From Phycisphaerales bacterium UBA2218 (GTDB taxonomy: Bacteria > Planctomycetota > Phycisphaerae > Sedimentisphaerales > Anaerobacaceae), in assembly GCA_002327785.1 (NCBI GenBank), contig DCUI01000112.1, forward strand, positions 1 to 29,078: a stretch of DNA of 29,078 nt. Reading direction: 5' to 3'. Below, piece by piece: positions 1 to 8,448 of this stretch. Position 1 is the stretch's first letter, and each line of letters starts with the position of its first letter. The notes below the pieces were generated by a model, which made no database searches, was not told where the DNA came from, and saw only the letters and a list, made by a program, of their open reading frames with translations. The position numbers and the translations under genes are program-made.

Positions 1-121
1 GTTTCACTGACGCACCGAAACACGCAAAAGGGTGGTTTCGACCACTGAGGGTGCGGAGGATAAAGAGATGACCACAATCAACTCACGCGGATGCATCGGA
101 CCGGAGACCCCATGAGCAACC

Positions 122-151
122 CAAAGAAAAAGCCGCCCCGGCGGGCGGCTT
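122..151 (-). terminator. Intrinsic terminator of xerC
   Basis: A perfect 9-bp inverted repeat (AAGCCGCCC at 130-138 and GGGCGGCTT at 143-151, 4-nt loop) lies 27 bases past the xerC stop codon. Read on the minus strand the hairpin is followed at once by a T-rich run, TTTTTCTTT. This is a textbook rho-independent terminator pointing in the direction of xerC. Confidence 0.9.
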
Positions 152-177
152 GTGAATGCGAATCAATCGAGTCCGGC

Positions 178-1287
178 CTATGACTGCCCATTGTCTCCGG
201 TCGAGTCTTCCGGCATGTAGCTGTCGTGCATCATACTCTCTCGCGGATGGGCGTTGTCGTAGACTTCCTTCAGTTTCCTCGTCGTCAGGTGCGTATACAC
301 CTGCGTGGTCGAGAGCGACTGGTGCCCGAGCAGCTCCTGCACGCTCCGCAGGTCCGCCCCATTGTTGAGCATGTGGGTCGCGAAGCTGTGCCGCAGCGTA
401 TGCGGGCTGATGGCTGGATCCAGACCGGCGGCCTTGAGGTACTTGTCCATCTTGCGACGAACGCTCCGCGTGCTCAGACGCTGCCCGTGCTTGTTCACAA
501 AAAGCACCTTCGAGTCGAAGTGATTGTTGCTCTGGGCCCGCCGATTGCGGTACTCCATGTAGTGCTGGATCGCCTGCAGGGCCGAAGAGCTGATCGGCGC
601 GATCCGTTCCTTCTTGCCCTTGCCGCGGATATGGATCACCTCGCCCAAAAAGTCGATGTCATCCATGTTCAGCCCGACCAGCTCGCTAACGCGAATCCCG
701 GTGCTGTAAAGCGTTTCCAGGATGGCGCGATCCCGGGCGCCGAGCCAGGAATCGGTCGGCGGGGTTTCGAGCAGGCGCTTGACCTCTTCAAACTCGAGGA
801 AACGCGGCAGCTTCTTGTCCTGCTTGGGCGTGCGAATCGCACTGAGCGGATTCGAGTCCCGTCGATTCATCTTCACGAGGAATTTGTAGAAACTGCGAAG
901 CGTGGCCAGCTTCCGCGCGATCGTGGCCTTCGAGTAGCCCTTGTCATTGAGGAAGCCAAGATACGCCCTCGCCTCATTCACGTCGACGGCCAGCAACCGC
1001 TGATCGATCTCCACCTCGGTCTGCGTGGCAACTGCTGTCGCCACACCTCCGTCGTGATGGCCCAGATCGGACGCCGAGCCGGGGTCTCCGAACCCATCGT
1101 TTCGCGGGTGCCCCCCCCCGTCCGGCGTATTCAACAGGAACTCGGAGAACTGCGCCAAATCGGCGCCGTAGCACTTGGCCGTGTGCTCCGAAAACCGCTT
1201 CTCGAATTTCAGGTAGTGCAAGAACTGCTCAATGACTGCGCTTCCTTCTTCCATATTCCACCTATTTATCTGATCCATCGGCATCAT
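178..1287 (-). CDS. xerC: Tyrosine recombinase XerC/XerD family
   Basis: Site-specific tyrosine recombinase of the kind that resolves chromosome dimers at dif. The 369-residue protein has an N-terminal SAM-like core-binding domain (about residues 15-140) and a C-terminal catalytic domain. All catalytic residues are visible: R199 (GIRVSEL), the hairpin Lys in RGKGKKER (225-226), H296 and R299 (PHTLRHSFATH), H322 (LLGHQSL) and the nucleophile Y331 (TQVYTHL). It is about 70 residues longer than usual Xer proteins (near 300). Most of the excess is a Gly/Asp/His-rich insertion at about residues 54-97 inside the N-terminal domain, plus a short tail. The start at 1287 has an AGAAGG ribosome site at good spacing. 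XerC and XerD cannot be told apart by eye. No phage or integron genes are near, which favours the housekeeping role. Confidence 0.92.
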   Translation of the reverse strand: MMPMDQINRWNMEEGSAVIEQFLHYLKFEKRFSEHTAKCYGADLAQFSEFLLNTPDGGGHPRNDGFGDPGSASDLGHHDGGVATAVATQTEVEIDQRLLAVDVNEARAYLGFLNDKGYSKATIARKLATLRSFYKFLVKMNRRDSNPLSAIRTPKQDKKLPRFLEFEEVKRLLETPPTDSWLGARDRAILETLYSTGIRVSELVGLNMDDIDFLGEVIHIRGKGKKERIAPISSSALQAIQHYMEYRNRRAQSNNHFDSKVLFVNKHGQRLSTRSVRRKMDKYLKAAGLDPAISPHTLRHSFATHMLNNGADLRSVQELLGHQSLSTTQVYTHLTTRKLKEVYDNAHPRESMMHDSYMPEDSTGDNGQS

Positions 1288-1382
1288 CGATCACCTTCTT
1301 GATTTCTGATTTACGACGTACAATTCCAGGGTCCACAGCGCAGCACAAGCTCCGCCTCAATGGTAATCTCAAATCCCAATCT

Positions 1383-1619
1383 CTATGGCATTGTCTTGAC
1401 ATCCGAGTCTTCGTGAAGCAGTTGCTCGGCCCGACCAATCAACGACTGCGTCAGCTTGAAGCTGATCACGGCCGCATCGAACCAGTCGAAATCCGTTCGT
1501 CTGTTCTTCACCTGGTCGATCAACACATCGAGCAATTCGTCCTCCCGCCCCTGCTCATAGCGGAAGATATACTTCTCGGCACCTTTGTTGAGCACGAGTT
1601 GTCTCTGCGGCCTTCTCAT
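1383..1619 (-). CDS. Small conserved-looking hypothetical protein
   Basis: A 78-residue soluble, acidic protein of unknown function. It has no signal peptide, membrane segment or metal motif. The sequence is well ordered and amphipathic, for example DELLDVLIDQVKNR followed by DFDWFDAAVISFKL, which looks like two helices. The ATG at 1619 is preceded by an AAGG ribosome site 8 nt upstream. It lies 95 bp upstream of xerC on the same strand and could be cotranscribed with it; a 243-bp gap separates it from the radical SAM gene. I have an impression of similar small proteins in Phycisphaerae but cannot name a family. Confidence 0.65.
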   Translation of the reverse strand: MRRPQRQLVLNKGAEKYIFRYEQGREDELLDVLIDQVKNRRTDFDWFDAAVISFKLTQSLIGRAEQLLHEDSDVKTMP

Positions 1620-1862
1620 GACTACGCCTTACCGAGTGACCCCGCCGGATACCTCGGCCCCGGGGGCCTTCCTGCGGCTACTACACCGTCCGCCTGGGGC
1701 TTACCTTGGCCTCGGCGAAACACTACAACGCTTTTATCGGCCAATGGAACGTCCGGCTTTACAAAAAGTGGACTTATGTACCGCTCATTTATGCGGTCCT
1801 TGCGTACAGACTGTCACTGCGTGCCGCTTGCGGCTACGGAAAAGGACGGGCAAGGACAACCA

Positions 1863-2816
1863 CTATGGGATGTCCGACCGGATGTGAAAATAGGTAATAC
1901 CCCCCTGTTGCACGGAGCAAAGCATCCCCAGCCCCTGCAAGTGACCGACGTGCTTGGCAGCCTCATGGCGGGTCATTCCCAGTCCGGCGCAGATGTCTTC
2001 CATGGTGCAAGGCCGCCGTTTCAGCACAGAAATCACGTCCGCCTCGCCGCGGGTCTCATGGCGGTCGCGAAGTCCGGCCGGGGCCTCGCCGATCACCTCG
2101 CAGACCCCGCCGATCTGCCGGGCAATCCGGTCCAGCACCTCGCGAGGCACAGCCCGAACATCCGGCTCAGCCACCGGGCGGACCGCCGTATTCAGGTGGA
2201 CTTTATCCGGCTGAATTCTCTGAATCAGGCGTTTGATTTTTTCAATCTGCTCGGCATCGGTGTTCATGCCCGTGATGAGAAAGACCTCCAGCCAGATCTC
2301 GCCCCGGAATTCTTTGCGGAACTGCTCCAGCCCGGCGACCAGCTTCTCAATGGTGATATCGGGGTTCGGCCGGTTCACCGCCTGAAACACCGCGGCATCC
2401 CCTGCATCCAGGGAGGGCGCCACAACATCAGCCTTCGCACATTCGGCCCGGACATCGTCCCGATAGAACAAGGTCCCGTTGGTGAGGATCGCCACAGGGG
2501 TATCCGTCAGCCGGCGGATGCCGTCGATCAGATCACCCAGCCGGGAGTTCAGCGTGGGCTCGCCCGATCCGCCCAGAGTGATGTAGTCGGTCTTAAGCCC
2601 GGCTTCCAGCTTCGCCTTGATTTCGGCAAGGACCGTCTCGATCTCCACGAAATCCCCTCGCGTCGTGCTGCTGACCGTTGTGCGGCCAAGCTGGCAGTAC
2701 ACGCAATCCAGCGTGCAGATCTTGGGCCGCACAATGTCCACGCCCAGGCTCAGGCCCAGCCGGCGGGAAGGCACCGGGCCGTACGTATAGGAAGTCTGTT
2801 TCAGTTTCTCAGCCAT
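1863..2816 (-). CDS. Radical SAM protein with C-terminal winged-helix-like region
   Basis: Radical S-adenosylmethionine enzyme of the COG0731-like group (Fe-S oxidoreductases related to wyosine-type enzymes); its substrate is unknown. The [4Fe-4S] motif is CTLDCVYC (CX3CX2C), preceded by the family signature YGPVPSRRLG and followed by the glycine-rich SAM-binding stretch LGGSGEPTLN. The last ~50 residues (TMEDICAGLGMTRHEAAKH onward) look like a winged-helix domain. The frame is open further upstream, but the ATG at 2816 is chosen: the signature follows at once and the codon overlaps the kdsA stop in ATGGCTGA, indicating translational coupling. The product is 317 residues. It is the last gene of the leuS-CYTH-kdsA operon. 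Confidence 0.85.
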   Translation of the reverse strand: MAEKLKQTSYTYGPVPSRRLGLSLGVDIVRPKICTLDCVYCQLGRTTVSSTTRGDFVEIETVLAEIKAKLEAGLKTDYITLGGSGEPTLNSRLGDLIDGIRRLTDTPVAILTNGTLFYRDDVRAECAKADVVAPSLDAGDAAVFQAVNRPNPDITIEKLVAGLEQFRKEFRGEIWLEVFLITGMNTDAEQIEKIKRLIQRIQPDKVHLNTAVRPVAEPDVRAVPREVLDRIARQIGGVCEVIGEAPAGLRDRHETRGEADVISVLKRRPCTMEDICAGLGMTRHEAAKHVGHLQGLGMLCSVQQGGITYFHIRSDIP

Positions 2817-3636
2817 GGACGATCTCGAAAATCCCCTTGCACGCTCGCACCACACCTTCCAGCCAATCCAGCGGCAGCATGGACGCCGCATCTGAAAGCG
2901 CCTTCTTCGGTTCGGGGTGGACCTCAAGGAACAGGCCGTTGACGCCGGAGGCCACCGCCGCCCGCGCCAGAAGAGGGGCCATTTCCCGCCGGCCGCCGCT
3001 TGCCGCTCCCAGGCCGCCGGGCTGTTGCGTGCTGTGCGTGGCGTCGAAAACCACCGGGCACCCGAACTGCTGCATGACCGGGATGCCCGTCATGTCGTTC
3101 ACAAGGCGGTTGTAGCCGAAGAAGGTCCCTCGCTCGGTGAGGATCACCTTGTCGTTCTTGCAAGCCCGGATCTTATCGACCACGTTTCCCATCTCGGCCG
3201 GCGAGAGGAATTGCCCCTTTTTGACACTGATAGGGCGGCCCGTCTCGGCGCAGGCACAGAGCAAGTCGGTCTGGCGGCACAGGAACGCCGGGACTTGCAG
3301 GCAATCGACCGTCTCGGCCGCTTCGACGGCCTGGGCAGGCTCATGGATGTCCGTCATCACGGGCAGGCCGGTCTCGGCACGCACCTTCGCGAGAATCCTC
3401 ATGCCTTCCGCCAGACCGGGACCGCGAAAGCTCGAAAAACTGCTCCGGTTGGCCTTGTCGAAGCTGGCCTTGAAGACCATCCGCACGCCCGTCCGTTCGG
3501 AGATCTGCACCAGCCGTTCGGCGATCTGAAGACAGCCATCCTCACTCTCAATAACGCATGGCCCCGCCATCAAAAACAGCGGCGTATCCAGTCCGACGGC
3601 CACGTTGCCAATCTGAAAGCTCGTCCCTGTCGTCAC
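2809..3636 (-). CDS. kdsA: 3-deoxy-D-manno-octulosonate 8-phosphate synthase
   Basis: Condenses arabinose 5-phosphate and phosphoenolpyruvate to KDO-8-phosphate, the first committed step to the KDO sugar of lipopolysaccharide, in the cytoplasm. The 275 residues match the family length. Visible signatures are AGPCVIESED near the N-terminus, KASFDKANRSS, TDIHEP, KKGQFLSP, FDATHSTQQPG and LEVHPEP. The Cys in AGPCVIE (residue 27), with the later His/Glu/Asp ligands, places it in the metal-dependent class; the metal-independent E. coli type has Asn there. It follows the CYTH gene by 10 nt and overlaps the radical SAM gene by 8 nt. No other KDO or lipid A gene is adjacent. Its presence argues for an LPS-type outer membrane. 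Confidence 0.95.
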   Translation of the reverse strand: MTTGTSFQIGNVAVGLDTPLFLMAGPCVIESEDGCLQIAERLVQISERTGVRMVFKASFDKANRSSFSSFRGPGLAEGMRILAKVRAETGLPVMTDIHEPAQAVEAAETVDCLQVPAFLCRQTDLLCACAETGRPISVKKGQFLSPAEMGNVVDKIRACKNDKVILTERGTFFGYNRLVNDMTGIPVMQQFGCPVVFDATHSTQQPGGLGAASGGRREMAPLLARAAVASGVNGLFLEVHPEPKKALSDAASMLPLDWLEGVVRACKGIFEIVHG

Positions 3637-3646
3637 GATTGCCTAC

Positions 3647-4228
3647 TCACTTCCCACCGTCGACACCCTGCTGGAGATACACTTCTCGCTCGTCTCGCCC
3701 GAGTCGGGATAGCTCCCGACCGATCAGGCGCGCGTAGCTGTCCATGATATGGGGCACGGTCTCCAATTTCAGCATCGTCTGAACCTTGGCAATGGTTTCG
3801 GAATCGGGCCCTTCGATCTCCACGAACACGCCCACCAGGGGCAATTCATCGAGCGACACCTCGCAGCCGTTCAACTCCCACAGCCGGCGTCGCTTGTTGA
3901 AGGCGAGGGCCTTCTGGTAGCCCAACAGGCCCAGGAGCAATTCGGCCGAGACGGCGTCGCTCACTTCAAATTCCACCTCCACGCGTTTCTTGTAGTCGTC
4001 CTGCTCCTTGGGACCCTTGAACGTCAGAACGAATCGCTCCTGGCCGTCCCTGCTGTCGGCTCGCAGACGCAGGGCCTTGTCCCCATGGGTGAGGTCCCTG
4101 CCCGCGTTGTCATAGTATCGATCCGTCTGGATTGTCTCGCGCAGAAACGAGGCCCCGCACCAGGCGAGCCTCTGCTCGACGATCTCCAGCGAATCCACCT
4201 TCAGTTTGGCCTCGATCTCCGAGTGCAT
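3647..4228 (-). CDS. CYTH-domain protein (class IV adenylate cyclase / triphosphatase type)
   Basis: Member of the CYTH superfamily, triphosphate-tunnel enzymes that make cAMP or hydrolyse triphosphates. The N-terminus has the defining ExExK motif (EIEAKL, residues 4-9). The charged beta-strand residues expected to line the tunnel follow: ALRLRAD, FVLTFKGP, KKRVEVEFEV, KRRRLWEL, VSLDELPLVGVFVEIEG. The C-terminal SYARLI matches the CyaB-like subgroup. At 193 residues it has the normal length. It sits 7 nt after leuS and 10 nt before kdsA, so is cotranscribed, though neither neighbour reveals its substrate. Whether it is a cyclase or a triphosphatase cannot be decided from sequence alone. Confidence 0.85.
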   Translation of the reverse strand: MHSEIEAKLKVDSLEIVEQRLAWCGASFLRETIQTDRYYDNAGRDLTHGDKALRLRADSRDGQERFVLTFKGPKEQDDYKKRVEVEFEVSDAVSAELLLGLLGYQKALAFNKRRRLWELNGCEVSLDELPLVGVFVEIEGPDSETIAKVQTMLKLETVPHIMDSYARLIGRELSRLGRDEREVYLQQGVDGGK

Positions 4229-4235
4229 ACGGCCA

Positions 4236-6962
4236 TCACACCACGATATTCACCAGCCTGGACTTGATCACGATCACTTTCCTGGGGGCCTTGCCGGCCA
4301 ATGCGGCGATTACCTTCTCGTTGCCCAGCGCAATGGCCTTGACGGATTCCTCATCCGCCTCGGCGGCCACCACGATGCGGTCCCGAACCTTCCCGTTGAC
4401 CTGGACCGCCATCTCCACCTGCTTCTCCCTGGCGAGGTTCTCGTCGTATCTGGGCCACGGCTCATAAGCCAGGCTGCTGCTGTGGCCGAGCCGCTCCCAC
4501 AGCTCTTCCGCAACATGCGGGGCGAACGGGGCCAGAATCAAGACGAAGGGCTCGACCACCAACCTGGGCTTGACCTCCTGCCTGGCGAGGTGATTCACGA
4601 AAATCATCATGGCGCTGATTGCCGTATTGAACCCGAACGTCTCGACATCGCCGCCCACCTTGCGGATCGTCTGGTGCAACAGTCGCAGCGTCTCCTCGTC
4701 CGGCTCGGCCTCTCGCACCGCCGGATCGAGATCGCCCGTCTCTTCGTTCACAATTGTCCGCCAGGTCTTCTGGAGGAACCGGTACACGCCCTGGACGCCC
4801 TGCATGCTCCAGGGCTTCATCGCCTCCAGCGGGCCCATGAACATCTCGTAGAGCCGCATGGAGTCCGCACCGTACTCCTTGATGACCTGGTCGGGGTTCA
4901 CCACGTTGCCACGCGACTTACTCATCTTCTGGCCGTCCTCGCCGAGGATCATGCCCTGGTTGATGAGCTTCTTGAACGGTTCGGCCGTGCCGACAAAGCC
5001 GAGGTCGCGCAGGAACTTGTGCCAGAACCGCGAGTAAAGCAGGTGCAGCACGGCGTGCTCGGCCCCGCCGATGTAGAGGTCCACCGGCATCCAGTATTTT
5101 TCCTTCGCCGGGTCCCAGCCCTGCTGCGCATTCTTCGGATCGATGTATCGCAGGTAGTACCAGCAACTGCCGGCCCACTGCGGCATCGTGTTCGTTTCCC
5201 GCTTGGCCGGACCGCCACATTGAGGGCAAGTCGCCTTCAGCCATTCGGTCGCCTTCGCCAGGGGCGGCTCCCCTGTCCCGGGAGGGGTGTAGTCTGTCAT
5301 CTCGGGCAAGGTCAGGGGCAAGACCGTCTCCGGAAGCGGAACGACGCCACATTTCTCACAATGCACGACCGGGATGGGCTCGCCCCAATACCGCTGGCGG
5401 CTGAACAGCCAGTCCCGCAGCTTGTAGTTGATCGCCTTGCTGCCCAGGCCCTGCTCCGCAAGCCACGCGGTGATCTTGCTTTGGGCCTCGGCGGTGGGCA
5501 GGCCCGTGATGGAGATATCCGGACCCGTGGAGTTCACCGAGATGCCGTCCCCTATGAAACCTTGCCAGTCTGTTTCCGGGTCCGGCGGCTGCACGACCTG
5601 GATAACAGGCAAGTCGAATTTCTTCGCGAACTCGAAATCTCGCGTGTCGTGCGCCGGCACAGCCATGATCGCACCTGTGCCATAGCTCGCCAGCACGTAG
5701 TCTGCGATCCAGATCGGAATCCGGTCCCGATTGACCGGGTTGACAGCGTAGTTGCCCGTGAAGACACCTGTTTTCTCCTTGTCCAGCGACGTGCGCTCCA
5801 GCTCGCTCTTGCGGGCTGCTTCCGACCGATAGCTCTGCACGACCTGTCGCCGCTGCGGCGTCGTGATCATCTCGACCAACGGATGCTCGGGCGAGAGCAC
5901 CATGTACGTCGCGCCGAACAGCGTGTCGGGTCGGGTCGTGAACACCCGCAGCTTCCGCCCCCCCGCGGGGCCATCGGCAATCTCAAAGTCCACTTCCGCG
6001 CCTTCGCTGCGGCCGATCCAGTTGCGCTGCATCTCCTTGATCGACTCCGACCACGTGACGAGCCTCAGATCGTCGAGCAATCGGTCGGCATAGGCTGTGA
6101 TTCGGAGCAGCCATTGTCGCATCGGACGACGCCCCACGTTCTGGTGGCCTTTGCGATCGCACTTGCCGTCCTTCACTTCCTCGTTGGCGAGCACCGCCTT
6201 GCAGCCTTCGCACCACCAAACCGGCACCCAATCCTCATAGGCGAGACGAGACTGCGACACAATCGTCCGAACAAGAGCCTGCCTTTGATCGGAATCCTCC
6301 AACGCCGTCTGTGCCGAATCTGTAGCCGCGCGAGCCGACACCGCCGCAAAAAGGGTTGCCTGCATATCCCAAGGCCAGCCCCGCGTCGCCTCGTGCCATG
6401 ACATCAGAAAGGCACTACGCTCCCATTCAGACTTTCGCTTGGGCTCTTCCGCCAGCGCGTCTTCCAGGAGCGTGATGTCGGCCGCTTTCGCCCATGACGG
6501 ATCGTAATAGCTGTTGAACAGCTTCAGGAAGACCCACTGGGTCCACTTGAAGTAGGCTGGATCAGTGGTGTCCACCTCGCGGTCCCAGTCGTAAGAGAAA
6601 CCGAGCATTTTGATCTGGCGGCGAAACGTGTCGATGTTCTTTCTCGTCGTGACCGCCGGGTGAGTGCCCGTGTCGATGGCGTATTGCTCGGCGGGCAGGC
6701 CAAAGGCATCCCAGCCCATGGGGTGCAGCACGTTGAAGCCTTGCATCCGCTTGTACCGGGCAACGATATCGCTGGCGGTATATCCCTCCGGATGCCCCAC
6801 GTGCAGACCCTGGCCGCTCGGGTAGGGGAACATGTCCAGCACGTAGTACTTGGGCCGGGAGGCGTCGCAATCCTTGGCCTTGAAAGTCTTGTTCTGCTCC
6901 CAATACGCCTGCCATTTCCGCTCAATCGCACCGAAATCATATGCACCGGCCTTCTCACTCAT
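4236..6962 (-). CDS. leuS: Leucyl-tRNA synthetase
   Basis: Class I aminoacyl-tRNA synthetase charging tRNA-Leu. In order: the Rossmann catalytic core with HVGH at residues 54-57 (the HIGH motif), a zinc-type segment (CEGCKAVLANEEV), the CP1 editing domain with TTRPDTLFGATY and GTGAIMAVPAHDTRDF, a second Cys cluster (CEKCG, CPQCGG), KMSKS at 679-683 and the C-terminal anticodon-binding region. The start at 6962 is preferred over an in-frame codon at 7022 because an AGAGGT ribosome site precedes it and MSEKAGAYDF is the usual N-terminus. The product is 908 residues. Compared with ordinary bacterial enzymes there is extra sequence at about residues 158-238, between the catalytic core and the zinc segment. 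First gene of an operon with CYTH, kdsA and radical SAM genes. Confidence 0.96.
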   Translation of the reverse strand: MSEKAGAYDFGAIERKWQAYWEQNKTFKAKDCDASRPKYYVLDMFPYPSGQGLHVGHPEGYTASDIVARYKRMQGFNVLHPMGWDAFGLPAEQYAIDTGTHPAVTTRKNIDTFRRQIKMLGFSYDWDREVDTTDPAYFKWTQWVFLKLFNSYYDPSWAKAADITLLEDALAEEPKRKSEWERSAFLMSWHEATRGWPWDMQATLFAAVSARAATDSAQTALEDSDQRQALVRTIVSQSRLAYEDWVPVWWCEGCKAVLANEEVKDGKCDRKGHQNVGRRPMRQWLLRITAYADRLLDDLRLVTWSESIKEMQRNWIGRSEGAEVDFEIADGPAGGRKLRVFTTRPDTLFGATYMVLSPEHPLVEMITTPQRRQVVQSYRSEAARKSELERTSLDKEKTGVFTGNYAVNPVNRDRIPIWIADYVLASYGTGAIMAVPAHDTRDFEFAKKFDLPVIQVVQPPDPETDWQGFIGDGISVNSTGPDISITGLPTAEAQSKITAWLAEQGLGSKAINYKLRDWLFSRQRYWGEPIPVVHCEKCGVVPLPETVLPLTLPEMTDYTPPGTGEPPLAKATEWLKATCPQCGGPAKRETNTMPQWAGSCWYYLRYIDPKNAQQGWDPAKEKYWMPVDLYIGGAEHAVLHLLYSRFWHKFLRDLGFVGTAEPFKKLINQGMILGEDGQKMSKSRGNVVNPDQVIKEYGADSMRLYEMFMGPLEAMKPWSMQGVQGVYRFLQKTWRTIVNEETGDLDPAVREAEPDEETLRLLHQTIRKVGGDVETFGFNTAISAMMIFVNHLARQEVKPRLVVEPFVLILAPFAPHVAEELWERLGHSSSLAYEPWPRYDENLAREKQVEMAVQVNGKVRDRIVVAAEADEESVKAIALGNEKVIAALAGKAPRKVIVIKSRLVNIVV

Positions 6963-7172
6963 GCTCTCGGACACCTCTTTCGACACCTGCTGTGCCGCCT
7001 GGTCTCGCAGCACCTCACACAATCCACCGGCTTGCTCGCCGGACCATCCGGGGCCATCCAGTCCGCGTGCAGCGAACCCGGTTCAACATCACGGGCCGCA
7101 ACTGCATCGGGAGGCATACTATACCCGATTTGCCGCTGCTGTAGTAGGGAAAGTTCTTGAGTTGCCGGCGCG

Positions 7173-7223
7173 CAAAAGAAATGGGTGGCAGCGTCAAGGT
7201 CTTCGGCCTTGACGCAACCACCC
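7173..7223 (-). terminator. Intrinsic terminator of the lamin-tail gene
   Basis: A long hairpin made of GGGTGG (7183-7188) with CCACCC (7218-7223) and, after a 2x2 internal loop, GCGTCAAGG (7191-7199) with CCTTGACGC (7207-7215), closed by a 7-nt loop. On the minus strand it is followed by ATTTCTTTT. It lies 40 nt past the stop of the lamin-tail gene and upstream of leuS, so it separates the two transcription units. Confidence 0.8.
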
Positions 7224-7262
7224 GGATGTTATCACTGACTACCTGCGCCGTGCGAAGTCAAC

Positions 7263-8336
7263 TCAGTTCAGCCAGGTCGAGGCCAGAAGAGCGAGATCGA
7301 AGAAGCTCATCACGTCGGAGGCCATGGGACTGCCCACGATCGTAAAGGACTTGTCGCTCATGTCGTAGACCGCAGGACGCGTCGTGCTCGATACCCGCAC
7401 GAGGGCCTGAGGGGCATCCACGAGGGGGACAAGCCACTTGTACGTGCCGGTATTGCCGACGTTCGGCGGGTAGACCTCGGTCCACGAATAACCGTTGTCG
7501 ATGGAGAACTCGACACGAACGGTCTCGCTGATGCCCTCGCTCTCCCAGGAGACATCGACCACATCGGCCATGGCCAGGGTCTCGTCGCCGTTCGGAGCAA
7601 GCACTGTGAGGGTCGCCGCAGCGGGCGCGAGGATCGGACGCAGCTTGCTGAAGCTCTGTGATCCCCAGCGGTTGGGCGAGCCGAACGTGCTGAAGTCATC
7701 GCCGTCGTCGTAGTCGGTCGAGTTCGCGGGCACCGTGTCGCTCGGATTGTCTTCCAGACGGAAGACCTCGGTCCCGCTGATTCCACCGGCTGGGCTGATG
7801 CCCTCGCCGGCAGGCCCAAACACAACTTGTCCGGCGATATTGCGGATTCGCAACTGCCAATTCGAGGAGCTGACGGGGAATGAGGACTTCTCAATATAGA
7901 GACCGTCGCCGTTGTTGTTCGCCTGCACGTTGATCCACCAGTCGCCGGCGTTCGGATCATAGCTGACGTCGCTGGGCAGGTCCTCGGAGACCGTGATGAT
8001 CGTGCCGGCCCGCAGGTCCTTCCAGATCGAGTTGGCGGTCAGGGTAAGCGTCTCGTCGAGAATCCCATCCTCGTAGATGTCAAGCTGCCAACTGCGGATG
8101 TCCAGGTGATCCTTGATGACGACCAGCTCGAACCAGTCTCCGCCGTTGCCCCGGACGCGACCGAAGTAGCTATCGGAGGCCCTGCCGCCGCTCTCGTCCG
8201 CCGAGGCATCGCCGCCGCCGAGGAAATCGTTGCTGTCCACCGCGTTGTACTCGTTCAGAATGATGTCCGCCCCCCACACATTCACCCCGAATAGGGTCAG
8301 GACAATAAGAACAGCCGTCATTCTGCTCACACTCAT
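7263..8336 (-). CDS. Secreted lamin-tail-like protein with C-terminal DLALLASTWLN tail
   Basis: Exported protein of 357 residues, no enzyme motif recognised. The signal peptide is clear (residues 1-22, hydrophobic TAVLIVLTLFGVNVWGA). The first part resembles a lamin-tail (LTD) beta domain (DIILNEYNAV, GDWFELVVIKD, SWQLDIYEDG, FGSPNRW). A second beta-sandwich-like part at about 240-335 (LTVLAPNGDETLAMADVVDVSW, YSWTEVYPP) resembles an Ig/FN3-type module. The last residues, FFDLALLASTWLN, match the closing helix of dockerin-like tails common in secreted proteins of Phycisphaerae, but no preceding calcium loop is seen. It has its own promoter within the TolC gene end and its own terminator, and follows the export operon on the same strand. 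Likely an envelope or extracellular structural protein. Confidence 0.75.
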   Translation of the reverse strand: MSVSRMTAVLIVLTLFGVNVWGADIILNEYNAVDSNDFLGGGDASADESGGRASDSYFGRVRGNGGDWFELVVIKDHLDIRSWQLDIYEDGILDETLTLTANSIWKDLRAGTIITVSEDLPSDVSYDPNAGDWWINVQANNNGDGLYIEKSSFPVSSSNWQLRIRNIAGQVVFGPAGEGISPAGGISGTEVFRLEDNPSDTVPANSTDYDDGDDFSTFGSPNRWGSQSFSKLRPILAPAAATLTVLAPNGDETLAMADVVDVSWESEGISETVRVEFSIDNGYSWTEVYPPNVGNTGTYKWLVPLVDAPQALVRVSSTTRPAVYDMSDKSFTIVGSPMASDVMSFFDLALLASTWLN

Positions 8337-8419
8337 GATTCCACCCTTTCCTTCTTCTTGAGTCGAAAATCGATGCAGGCCCTGTCCGCCGCGTCACGGC
8401 CGGTTCTGCGCCCACATCT

Positions 8420-8448
8420 ATTATAGCATCCGCTATCGAACTTGTGAC
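8420..8448 (-). promoter_or_regulatory. Extended -10 sigma-70 promoter of the lamin-tail gene
   Basis: On the minus strand TATAAT (8420-8425) is preceded by TGC, giving an extended -10 element, with GTCACA (8443-8448) at the ideal 17-nt spacing. It overlaps the end of the TolC-type gene and would start RNA near 8413, about 77 nt before the ATG at 8336. Confidence 0.7.

Noticed and set aside
32..45. GTGGT-TTCG-ACCAC tetraloop hairpin
   Set aside because: A stable small hairpin but without a T-run on either strand and no gene beside it in the window, so no role can be given.
68..115. 15-codon open frame behind a GGAGG site at the left edge
   Set aside because: Too short and without context; the following sequence is the xerC terminator from the other strand. 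It could be a chance frame.
1823..1834. GCCGC-TT-GCGGC palindrome after the radical SAM gene
   Set aside because: Loop too small and no T-run on the minus strand, so it is not supported as a terminator.
4206..6401. 731-residue plus-strand open frame
   Set aside because: It is the antisense shadow of leuS; the minus strand carries every LeuRS motif. The same holds for the long plus-strand frames at 226-1302, 1299-2942 and 9774-11417.
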